A DNA stretch of 64,000 nt, taken from the NCBI GenBank assembly GCA_001599915.1, contig BCIG01000017.1:124001-188000 (forward strand), given 5' to 3'. Every line of letters starts with the position of its first letter. The first letter of the stretch is position 1. Below the pieces are notes generated by a model that was given only the letters and a program-made list of their open reading frames with translations, was not told the DNA's origin and did not search any database. A program made the translations under genes and the position numbers. Shown here piece by piece: positions 46,761 through 56,389 of this stretch. Source of the DNA: Symbiotaphrina buchneri (lineage: Eukaryota; Ascomycota; Symbiotaphrinales; Symbiotaphrinaceae).

Positions 46761-47539
46761 ATGGCTACTCTTCTCCGCAAAAAGTCCATGCCCCAGGATA
46801 TCGAGAAGTTCTTGTACACGATTCTGAAACAGCTAGATCTTCGCTGCGTAAGACTTTTGTTTATTTCTTCCAGTTTGCCACTGTCCACTGTCCACTTTCC
46901 AGTCATCTCTTTCTGATATGCTCGTCCTAACCTGGTCAGATTGATTGGAACTTGGTCGCTGATACTCTTGGTATCACCAACGGTCATGCGGCCCGTATGC
47001 GTTATAGCCGCCTCAAGGCCCAAATGGAAGGGTCCTTGCCGGCCCCTCGCCGCGGCGCTTCAAAGAGCGACGAACAACGAGGCAAGAAGACGATTTCCGC
47101 GAAGAACACCCAGGAGCACAAGCGACAGAGGAAGTCCACGGAAGAACCGACTGTCAAGGCAGAGAAACAGCCGGGAAATGTCATCAAGCAGGAAGCGATG
47201 GAAGCTGGCGCGTTTTCTTCAACGTATGAGCTACGAAGTGTCGCATTGCCGCAGGAAGCTCTTCGAAAGAGGAGGCATGACGAGGTTCAAGATGATGCCG
47301 AAGCGGATATGCCACTGGCGGCAAGGGTAAGGGTCAAGCCTGAACCTGTTGAAGAACTTACAGTGGTCACAACTCACACGCCTGTTTCTGTTGCTCCGAC
47401 CGCGCCTCCGATGACTACGGCTCCATTGTTTGCGGGCCCTCTGCATCAGGAACGATCTCACGGCTTTGCAGCTCCAGCTTTTGTAAAGGTTGAGGAGTTC
47501 GACAGCGGGGTATCGTTCATCAAGCCGGAGCCTTTCTAA
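46761..47539 (+). CDS. SANT/Myb-like single-domain protein with five SUMO-type motifs, cluster member E
   Basis: Two exons (46761-46847 and 46940-47539), 228 residues. The domain is SMPQDIEKFLYTILKQLDLR, C / IDWNLVADTLGI, then GHAARMRYSRLKAQME. The phase-0 intron falls right before I-D-W-N-L-V-A, as in F, G and H. The tail has basic patches (EHKRQRKS, LRKRRHDE) and five matches to Psi-K-x-E: VKAE, IKQE, VKPE, VKVE and IKPE. The last one sits five residues from the C-terminus (IKPEPF). Such density suggests multi-site SUMO attachment or a charge-regulated tail. Nuclear location and DNA binding are inferred. Confidence 0.83.
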
Positions 47540-48448
47540 GAGTGTTATTGAAGATTGGGAAAGCATGTACCTAGGGAGCATCCATGGTTGAAGGCAGACG
47601 CGTGTTGAGAAAGATGTCGGTAACTAGAAGCATCACATTCTAGCCACCGGAAATCTGATTGATTTGCACCTTTATTTGACCCCTGTCTCTGACTGAAAGT
47701 GTTCATGCAGTCTATTACGTGTGATAGTCAGCAAACATATGGACTACCATGGACTTCTAGATGGTGGACTCACCTGGCATACTGGAGCGACCAACTTACA
47801 GACCTCGAAATTGGGCATACACGCTCGAATGTTCTGACGGTTGGCATGCTCAAATCTTATTTGCAGTGACTGACTTGACAGAAACAGCCCGGCCAGTGGG
47901 AGCCCGCCGAGATGAAAAACGCAGGCCAACAGGGCGGATTCTAGTACAGTCTGACATCTAGCTGGTTTCGCCGAGCCCTGAAAACTTTGCTCGTTCAGGA
48001 CAAGACCGAACGGGATGCAACCTTTCCTGGCGGTCTCTTCTCCTTCCTCACTTCCTCTCACGCTTTCGTCTCTCACCACTCTCTCCATCCGTAACACACC
48101 CTCCTCCACGCACTCACCCACTCCAGAGCCCTACGCAGACATCTTCCAGGTATGATTCATCATCGCTACCCTAGATCCATTTGCATGCTCATCATTCTGA
48201 ACAGCTCTTGTGAACACCACGTTCATCCATCAGAATCCTCAACACTCACCTCAGTCCACAAGTAAGTACTATCATGCACTCACGTGACTTCACCATCATC
48301 ACATCATATAACACGACCCTGTCCACTATCTGCATATTATATAGCACTACACATGCCGTTGGGTTCATGAGAACATGCTGACTGATCATGATGTCTAAGA
48401 ATGTCTCCAAAAGTCATTCCCGAGTTCATCACTAAGGGAACCCCTACA
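47540..48448. promoter_or_regulatory. Intergenic and leader region upstream of cluster member F
   Basis: About 0.9 kb. CT-rich from about 48030 to 48250, with a candidate leader-intron donor (GTAAGT) at about 48262. No coding region supported. Confidence 0.45.
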
Positions 48449-49007
48449 ATGGCACCTATCAAGGCGAAGAAGGCCCCGAAGCCCAAGGATACCACAAATG
48501 GCGGCAACGGAAAGGATTTTTCTAGCATGACCGAGACGGATCAGAAGATCTTGCTTACGTCTATCATCTTTTCTGACGGGGTCTCCAATGTACGTGATAA
48601 GTCCGTGCAGCGCTTACTTATTCCATTACTAAAGACCTGAACAGATCGACGTCAAGAAAGTGGCCGACAGACTCGGGTATAAGAACCATGGCTCCGTAAC
48701 GAATGCCATTTCCCGTCTCAAGAAAACTTATGGAATCAACATGAACGGTACCGGTGGTGGCTCGCGTGTCTCTAAGCCGGCCGCTGGTGGTACGCCCTCG
48801 AAGGCCGCCAAGCGTAAGCTGGACAGCGAAGCGGGTAACGTCAAGGCTAAGCGCGCCAAGCCTGAGGGGCAGGATTTCCCAGAGCCTGAGGTTGAAGAAT
48901 GTATTCAGGTTGCAAAGGGCGAGGAGATTCAGTCCGAAGGCTTCCACTATTCTGCTGTTCAGTCTTTGATTGATGAAGAGGCAAACCATAAAGAGCCCGA
49001 GCAGTAG
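48449..49007 (+). CDS. SANT/Myb-like single-domain protein, cluster member F
   Basis: Two exons (48449-48589 and 48645-49007), 167 residues from the ATG in ACAATGGC. An in-frame ATG 16 codons earlier (48401) would give 183. After a Lys/Pro-rich lead (KAKKAPKPKD) the domain is MTETDQKILLTSIIFSDGVS, N / IDVKKVADRLGYKNHG, then VTNAISRLKKTYGINMNG. The phase-0 intron before I-D-V-K-K-V-A is shared with C, E, G and H, and the third helix ends in the same Y/H-G-I-N-x-N-G as member H. The tail is short, first basic (AAKRKLD, KAKRAKPEG), then acidic. Its strict Psi-K-x-E motifs are absent; A-K-P-E and A-K-G-E are near misses. Confidence 0.82.
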
Positions 49008-49937
49008 TAGCTGGAATCTCTTCTTCATTATGGCGACTACTACCCTTCTCTGTTTGGGGACCGCGGAGAGGCGTCATCAAGTCATGGGTTTTCGGAACGA
49101 TGGACCTTGAAGATGGCAAGTTCTACACAGTATGACAGCCCATATGGCTTTGTCGTTGACTCTCAATAAAGCGATTTACCGCAGATGCTTCTATCAATTC
49201 CGTGATCCTTGTAGAATCCACCACAACTGTAGAAGCACGACAGCCCTTATTATTTCTCAACGAAAGCGATTTCCTGCAAGTGCTCGTACCAACCCCCAGA
49301 TCCTTGTGAAATCCAATGATGACCGTAAAAGCATGAATCTCAAGCACAATTGAGAGCTTTCTGCATAACGGAACAGAAGTTTCCATGCTTGTATGAGCCC
49401 GATGAAGAATCCAAATGTCTCATTGCGTTCCACTCGTCATCTTCTCATACTTTCCGTCCTGTCTCGTAAAACTCCATAGTCAGCATTCTACCCGTCTCGG
49501 TCAATTGCAAAGTCTCCTCATCTCTTCCCACTCAAACTGTTCATGTTGATCCTGCTCCAAGATAGCCTGTGAGTCGGTGAATCGTGAGAGTTCGGAATCC
49601 GACGACTCAGCGGCTCAATTGGGTCTGGACCGGACCATTTTGGGCGAACCTGTCGACGGCCAGGCACCTATAAGAACCCTCTCTCCCCATCCAGAACTCG
49701 TGCACTCTTTCATACACCTCTTTCCCAGTAGAGACTCGGTCAACTTCTTTCTCTGCTCCCCAAACCTTTACCTTTGCTGTGCCAAAGCATCGCCGTTCTT
49801 AAGAACTCAGCCAAGGCTTCTTGTCCAACCTGCAAACTACTACAGAGTAAGTCCCAGCTTGCGGGTAGAGGTCGCTGTTGTAGCAGAAGACTCACACTCT
49901 CAAGCAAGTCCAAGTCTTCCAAGCACTTGCAGTCAAT
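49008..49937. promoter_or_regulatory. Intergenic and leader region upstream of cluster member G
   Basis: 0.93 kb. A candidate leader intron with donor GTAAGT at about 49847 and acceptor near 49903 lies just before the ATG of G. No other gene seen. Confidence 0.45.
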
Positions 49938-50597
49938 ATGTCCTCAACTACTGTGGTTGATCATCCTAACAAGGACCCAAAAGCTGTCGGTAACAAGGAC
50001 ACTGCTGCCAGCGACGAGATCACGCTTACTCCATCTGAAATGAAGCTGGTCTTGATCTGCATGAAGCATGCCGTCACGGATGGTATGACTGTAAGTAATC
50101 TCCATCCAGCTCTGATCTTTCTGCCCCTTGTTCCGAGTCCCCGAGGCATGCTTGGAGCTTATGGGCATCTGACACATATCCCAGATCAACTTCGTCAAGG
50201 TGGCCGCAGAATACGGGTATAAAGACGACAAGCTTGCCCGCCAGAAGTGGGGTTATGCTCGCAATAAGTTGCCGAAGATCAAGGTCACCGGCACGCCTGC
50301 TGCCAGGGCCAACAAGAAGAACGATTCTGACGCTACGCCCCCGAAGACTCGCGCCAGGAAGTCGAAGACTGGAGCTGGCGTCGAAAAGACCCCGACCAAG
50401 CGCGGTGCTAAGAAAGCGACCAAGTCTGAGGAGAAGGTCTCGGATACCGACCTCGAGGCCGAGTCTCACGATGATGAAGAGGTTGGCAATGTAAGTCATA
50501 TCACCATCTTGAGGCCAACTGTGTCTGGTTGGACGCCTGTTAACTCTGTGACCAGATGATGGACACTAAAGTTGAGGGCGAGGACGACTTTGCCTAA
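49938..50597 (+). CDS. SANT/Myb-like single-domain protein, cluster member G
   Basis: Three exons (49938-50090, 50185-50490, 50556-50597), 166 residues. After a polar 25-residue lead, the domain is LTPSEMKLVLICMKHAVTDG, MT / INFVKVAAEYGYKDDK, then ARQKWGYARNKLPK. The first intron is phase 0 before I-N-F-V-K-V-A as in its neighbours; a second intron sits in the tail. The tail is Lys/Ala/Thr-rich (PKTRARKSKTG, TPTKRGAKKATKS) followed by an acidic stretch ending TKVEGEDDFA. Both small size and tail layout resemble a half-length version of D. The last exon codes only 13 residues and was placed by a clean GTAAGT donor and ACCAG acceptor. Confidence 0.8.
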
Positions 50598-51320
50598 ACC
50601 TGCGGTTATGGGTGGAGTTTCCTTCTTGCTGTCTTTCTCTACAATGTCCTGAAGCACGGTTCGGACCTCTGGTCAGGAAAACGGTTCTCAAGGTCGAAGG
50701 CACCCAGCTCTGTTACGCTTTTGTGTGCATCTCGTTTTGCGTTCTTTTTGCGTTTGGTCCCTTGGAAGTAAAACGCTACTTTGGTCGTGAAGAGGTTGCT
50801 GAATACCAAATACGCCGGCCAAACGGCCTAGGCTTCTCATATCTGAAGTGATCTGATCTTGTATTGCACTGCTCGTAAGCCCGAACTGACTGTAACAAAC
50901 GTCAATCCGCCCAAGGCCGTGGTTCGCTCTCCCACCTACAGTGACTGCTCCTCTCCTGCCGGAAGCCGCACTTGGATCTCCTCTACGCATAACACTTCTT
51001 TGACGCATCAACCCTGTGCATTCGCCTTCCCTTAGGCCATGTACCTTTCAGACGGAACCACAGCCGACGGGAATCGTCCTTCATAAGTTTGACAGTCCTC
51101 CCAGCGACAACACTCCCACAGTCTGTCTTTCCTTTACCTCTGGACACTCTTCTCTTAGAGCCTGTACCTCATCTGTCCTGCACTTCTAGGACTTCAGACT
51201 TCACCGGCCAGCATCCTCGTCCGTCCGTCCAGGCCTAGCATCACCAGAGCTTCTGGACATCAGCAGCTACCATCAACAGGTACTATCAGCAAGTCACTCT
51301 CAGTTCATCTTGCAGTCAAC
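50598..51320. promoter_or_regulatory. Intergenic and CT-rich leader region upstream of cluster member H
   Basis: About 0.72 kb, CT-rich from about 50940 to 51310. No coding region supported. Confidence 0.45.
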
Positions 51321-52224
51321 ATGTCTCGGGCCAGCAACGAGGACCAGTTCAAATTCCTCATCAGTTGTATTCGACACAGCACCAGTGGAAAGGTAAGACG
51401 TCATTGCAGATCGAGACTCGAATAGAGAATAATATAAGCACAGGTCGACTTCACTGAAGTAGCCAAAGAATGCGGTGTCGTCAGCAGAGGCGCAGCGTAA
51501 GTCCAGCCTCCTATGCTATAGAACACAAACCACAAGTGAACGGAGCTGACATGAGGACTCCAGTGCAAAGCGTTATGAGCGCATGATGAAAGCTCATGGC
51601 ATCAACACCAATGGCCAGCCTACCACCCGTGCTCCTGCGTCTCGTGCTGCGACCAGTTCGAAGAACGTCAAGGATGAAGAACCGGTCACTCCGACGCCAA
51701 AGAAGCGCAAGTTTGAGGCGGTAGAGAGTCCCGGCAGTAACAGAAGTCTGAACTGGAATGCGGTCAACAACAGCGTCACTTCCAGCCCGACAGGGACTGA
51801 ATTCCGCACGGCTGGACACAACAAACATGTCAAACAAGAGCCCGCTCCTGCCTACAACACCCCTTCGGTCAAACCCGAAGAGATGATCAACACCAGTCCC
51901 TTGCAGTCCTATGCGTCGTCTGCATCCGGTATGTATCCTTCGTCGTCTGCCATGAGCACTCTGAATGGTCACGGAGATGGCGGCGAAGCGGGCCGTATGA
52001 TGGATCTCTTGGCTGAGAGCCGGGCTTCGGATAGGCTCGCCGGGGCTGCATTCGAGGGCCACCAGCAGCAGAATAATGCAAGCCATACAAGCCATACGAG
52101 CCAGGGAGCCGCCCTAATGCACCACGCCAATAGTGCGATCACGCCACCATCGCTGGTCGACTCACCATCTTCGGCTCAGCGCGTTGCTGGAGCCAGTCCC
52201 AACGATAGCATCGTGCTGGACTAG
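51321..52224 (+). CDS. SANT/Myb-like single-domain protein, cluster member H
   Basis: Three exons (51321-51392, 51444-51496, 51564-52224), 261 residues. The domain is the clearest of the set: SNEDQFKFLISCIRHSTSGK / VDFTEVAKECGVVSRGAA / AKRYERMMKAHGI. I recall this exact type (a Q-F-x-F-L-x-x-C-I start and a K-G-A-A-x-K-R-Y third helix) from fungal proteins assigned to a Myb-like DNA-binding family. Introns are phase 0 before V-D-F-T-E-V-A and phase 2 within the third helix. The tail has a TPKKRKFEA nuclear signal, three Psi-K-x-E motifs (VKDE, VKQE, VKPE), then Ser/Gln/His-rich sequence. It is the last plus-strand member of the contiguous block. Confidence 0.85.
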
Positions 52225-54062
52225 AACCGGAGTCTCGCAGGCCCCATGGCCTACCCTGGTAGCTGCTTTGACCATTCGCTACAGCTGACCTCGGAGGCAA
52301 CATAGAGGTTGACGCCATCTCGTACAGGGCATCGGAAACCCCTGGCAGAGCAGCAAATGGAGCAAGGATGGGGGCATTGTCTTTTCATATGGCGCAAGAG
52401 CAAAGCAATAATCGTCCTGTTGCTCAACCTCTGCGGAGTCTTCACATTGTGTTTTTTGTTTTTCGTCCTCGGATCTCCAAGCACGTAGACAGATTTGGCA
52501 TGGTTCAAACAGCCAATGGTCGTTCTCCACTATGCAACATAGGAATGGTCACGGGAAATTTTCCATCATCGGAATGCAGTGTTCGTGAGACATGTGACTA
52601 GAGATGCAAACTGCTGGAGGCCTTATGCGAGCAGAGATACGGCTACCGTAGGGGAAGCGGCCTATCATCTAGGCTTGAGACGGTGGTAATGAAGTAACAT
52701 AGTAGTGCGAGCTTGTAGCTCCTAGAATGCCAACTTCGATATGCAAATGATGCATTTTACAACCTCCGATAGGCAGAAGCGTCTCGTCCAGGCGGACCAT
52801 TCATAATTGTGAAGTCACCGACCAGCACGGCAGATCGTGGCTCATGTAGCTCGTTCTCTGATAAGTTCTTGCCGTTGTACCAGTGTTCGTATCCCATCCC
52901 CTGTCCGCAAAAGAGGCGGTCGGTTCGGGCATTGGACGGGGTTAATCAATTACCGCCGATAGATATCCAAAGCCAATTCTTCGGGAATTGATGACTACCA
53001 GTCATTGTTGCACCGGGGCCAGCACACCGCAGGGGATGGAGACGCTGGACTCGTGGCTTGCAACCTGAAGGAAGATGGTCCTGGTACAGGAAGTACCTGA
53101 GAACTCAGTTCACTAATAATAAGAAGTACCGGTACAATGCGATTTGCTCGCCATGAGGAAAATGAGATGCGGATAGGACCACGGGAAAGAAACAAAAGAG
53201 ACAGATTGACTGCCGGAAAGGAGACCAGAACGGCGATAGTAGTAACTAGTAGTGTAGCGCGGGACGGGAAGTAGGTACCGTAAGGTCCGGTACCTTGACG
53301 ACCTTACTCCCAGACACGCAGATAAGAAGATCAGGAAGACATGTACCCAATGCACCAAGACTTCAGCTTTTGTTGTTATCGAGTACATACATTGGAAGTT
53401 AAGGCGGGTGGCTTAGAAAAGGATGTTTTGGTGCTCGAACAACGTAGAAGTAAAGCATGATGATTGGAGGAGCCGGAGATGTTGGGTGTAGATCCGAGTC
53501 CCCGACCGCAGCGGTCAAAGCTCAATGCTGTCCATCATCCAACGACAAATCCAGATAGTGGCAGGTAGAAAAGTATGACCACTTCACCGCTGATCTCTCT
53601 GACCGCTCTACAGAGACCTTGTCAACAACATATTCGAAAGTACAGTCTACAGCGGAATATGTACGCTCCGAGCACCCTTATTTTCGGAGGGTTGTCAAGC
53701 CACTGCCTGATACGCTCGACATCCAGGTCTTGGTTGGACCCCAGGCTGTTTGGGACGTCATATTTAAGACCACCAAATGCGCTTGATAGGGTTCGAAAGA
53801 CATTCGTATTCGCATTGATGCTATGGAACCCATCTTGCCCAAGCAGTAGCCTTCAGTGTCTCGACGCCGTCCCATTGCCGAACGCCACTCCCCCAGATGA
53901 CCATGCCCCTTTTGCCCGAATCCCACCTTGCCCAATTGTACCACATGCACGAGGACGCCTCGTCAGCTGTAGCCCAGCCTATCCAGCGCCAAAACCTCGC
54001 GCCTGTAACGACAGAAATTCCGTCAACACCGCCAGCCAAAGAAGGACCAAGAGCTAAGGTCG
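52225..54062. other. Intergenic, no gene seen
   Basis: 1.84 kb between cluster member H and the 3' end of the minus-strand regulator. It contains a small GGTACC-rich patch near 53270-53295. Short frames only. Confidence 0.45.
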
Positions 54063-56389
54063 TCAACCCGGAAAGTCCAGCAACCCATACCCATAGCCGG
54101 GACCTTTGTCGAAATGGAGAATATTGTAGTTATGATTCGAAGTGCCCAAGGACATAGCATGGGAATTGACCGATTGGTCCGAGAACATGTCCCAAGCATC
54201 CCCGACCGACCAACCGTGCGGCCCAAAACTGGGTTGATGGGCCATCCGTTCGCAGATAGGAGTGCAGAGGCCCTCCATGCTCGGCCCTGTTGTATTGTTT
54301 CGCAGACCGACGCCTGAATCCTCTGATGGGGATGGAGTGGAATTGAAGATAGAGTGGGAGCTGTCAGCGAATGGTGGTGTTCCAGTTATAGTATCGCCAG
54401 CTACCGCATAACCTGCGACAGAGGAGTCCACGGAAACTTGGAACAAAGGTGGTGACACTGTCCAAGGTAGAGGTCGCGCACCTTCGAGTCTTTCCCGATA
54501 ATATAGAATGATATCGTGGAAGCGCCGCGCCAGCCTATCATTCGGAGAGCAGGCCTGGAACATAGCGCAAGCTTGATGGATCCCCTGCCACTCTTTGCCG
54601 TGTCCAAGACTAGCAGATTGGACAATATTCCCTGTCCGCCGCGTGACCTGACTTTGAGCAGCAAGACTGAGGCAGAGGATCAGGCAAGCTCGAAAGGTTT
54701 GATAACTATTTTTCCAAGTTAGATGAGAACCACGAGAACACAGGCGAAGGGGACTGACATGAGCATCCACGACCGCCTTGAGGCAAGCGGTTGAGAGACT
54801 GCAGTTGAAGCCATGGAGCAAACTTGCAAAGCCGCATTGACACTGCATTTCCGATGCTCAATGATCAGTTCAGGGGACTGTAGGATGTTGCGCTTACCAT
54901 GCTTGAGCGTAGGGCTCAACCATTGAATCTACACTGTCTGCTGGCTTGCCCAAAGTGCTGCTCGAGGTCACATGCTGAATCAGGAGGCGCTGAAGAAGGA
55001 GAACCTGCGTTGCACAGTAGGCGACCTTGATAGTCGACTGAATCAGCAGGGCATCCCGTTCAAGGGTGATGGACATACATTCGATATAGTCCCTGCTTTC
55101 GACTGCAGCGTATTTTGCTCGTAGAGGTGCATGGCCCTCCTCCATTCATCCAGGCTGTTCATATGATCATTATATATACTCAGCTGCACCGTTCGAGGCC
55201 CGTATATATCATGTAGTATGTGCTTGACTATGGTGGTATGTGTTTGGATCCCGCCCACTGGGGCCCTTAACCTGGAAACGGCGTCCTACACAAGAGTCAG
55301 CTTCGCTATTGAACTTAACTTAGAGCGACAGGGCAGAGACCTCTGTCATTTCGATATTTGGTGTGCGTCCAAGGAAAGCAGCGATCCAGCTATGTAGAAT
55401 GTCAGCACTCGAGCATGCAAAAGTTGGTCATGGATTTCAGTCAGGACTGAGGGTATTCGCAGATCTCCGCAAAATCGTGCGTAAGGTATCAACTGGCCCA
55501 GTAGAGCTTTCCTCACAACAATCTTCGGTCGATAAGAGTATCCAGTATGTGCAGCGCTCGAATCTCCTTTTTGGAAGTAATACCAAAATGAAAAGATAAG
55601 CTTACCATCTAGTACAGCAAGCATTGTCCATAATCGCCTGGTATCGTCCACATACGCCGGAGACACTCCAGCCTGCACCGCAGGTCCCGAGTGTAGTCCA
55701 GATTCCCGCGCCAAAGAGATAGCAATCCCTATTTCTCATTCTCGGTCAGCGCTCTTTGAAATGGGTATGCCTGACCTACCGAGGTACATGTAGCTAGAAT
55801 TAGGCTTCCCTGCGCCGAGGAAAAACAGACTGATCAACAGTAGAGCTTGGGCAAGAAGCAAAGGGTCTATATTTGCCTCTGAGCATTCTTCCATGCAATT
55901 TCGGCCTCTCACGAGCCAAGAGGTAGCCTGTGCTTCAGTTATTTCCTGAGTGTTTTGAGTATTTTGAGCGCCCAGGGCCAAGCGCAGAAAGGTCAGGCAT
56001 TTCCAGAACCCCGTCGACTCTTTGGACGTGTAGCTCGCATCAAGCTGATACCACACATCGGTGGGGGAAGAGATATAGTTCTCGGCGAGCTGGTTTGGGC
56101 CATCTAGGAACGCGATGAGATAGGGAACTGCTTTTTCTCTTGAAGGGAAGTCCTCTCCCAGGGACAACTCAATCCGATCGCTTCTATAAGTTGAGAAAGA
56201 GGAGTGGTCAAATATCATTGGCGGTCGCTGATGTTTCGGTCCAGTAGGCACACGGCCAAAGGGTGATGGAGGAGACAAGGAGGTACCTGTCTCTTGACCA
56301 GCGACAACGTGTAAGGTGTCGACCAAAAATTGCAAGCTGGAGTTAAGGGCGTGAGAAACTTGCTGCGGACCCTCTTGAGCAGTCCTCAA
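54063..56389 (-). CDS. Fungal-type transcription factor with middle homology region, zinc cluster not found; 5' end unresolved
   Basis: I can support exons 54063-54705, 54759-54842, 54898 to about 55145, a segment about 55170-55270 (GGIQTHTTIVKHILHDIYG), a short piece TPNIEMTE near 55340-55395, and 55728 upward joined to 55780-56389. The helical fungal transcription-factor fold is seen in LLLAQALLLISLFFLGAG, YMYLG / IAISLARESGLHSG, TRRLWTMLAVLD and YQTFRACLILCLSLAAQS. The C-terminus is Ser/Pro/Gly-rich. I looked upstream to about 57.9 kb for C-x2-C-x6-C and found none, so it either lacks a Zn2Cys6 domain, has lost it, or has a distant first exon. Between about 55,020 and 55,120 the reading frame shifts in a way that needs either a short intron with GTATGT donor or a frame error. 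Coordinates are approximate at the 5' side. Confidence 0.55.
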
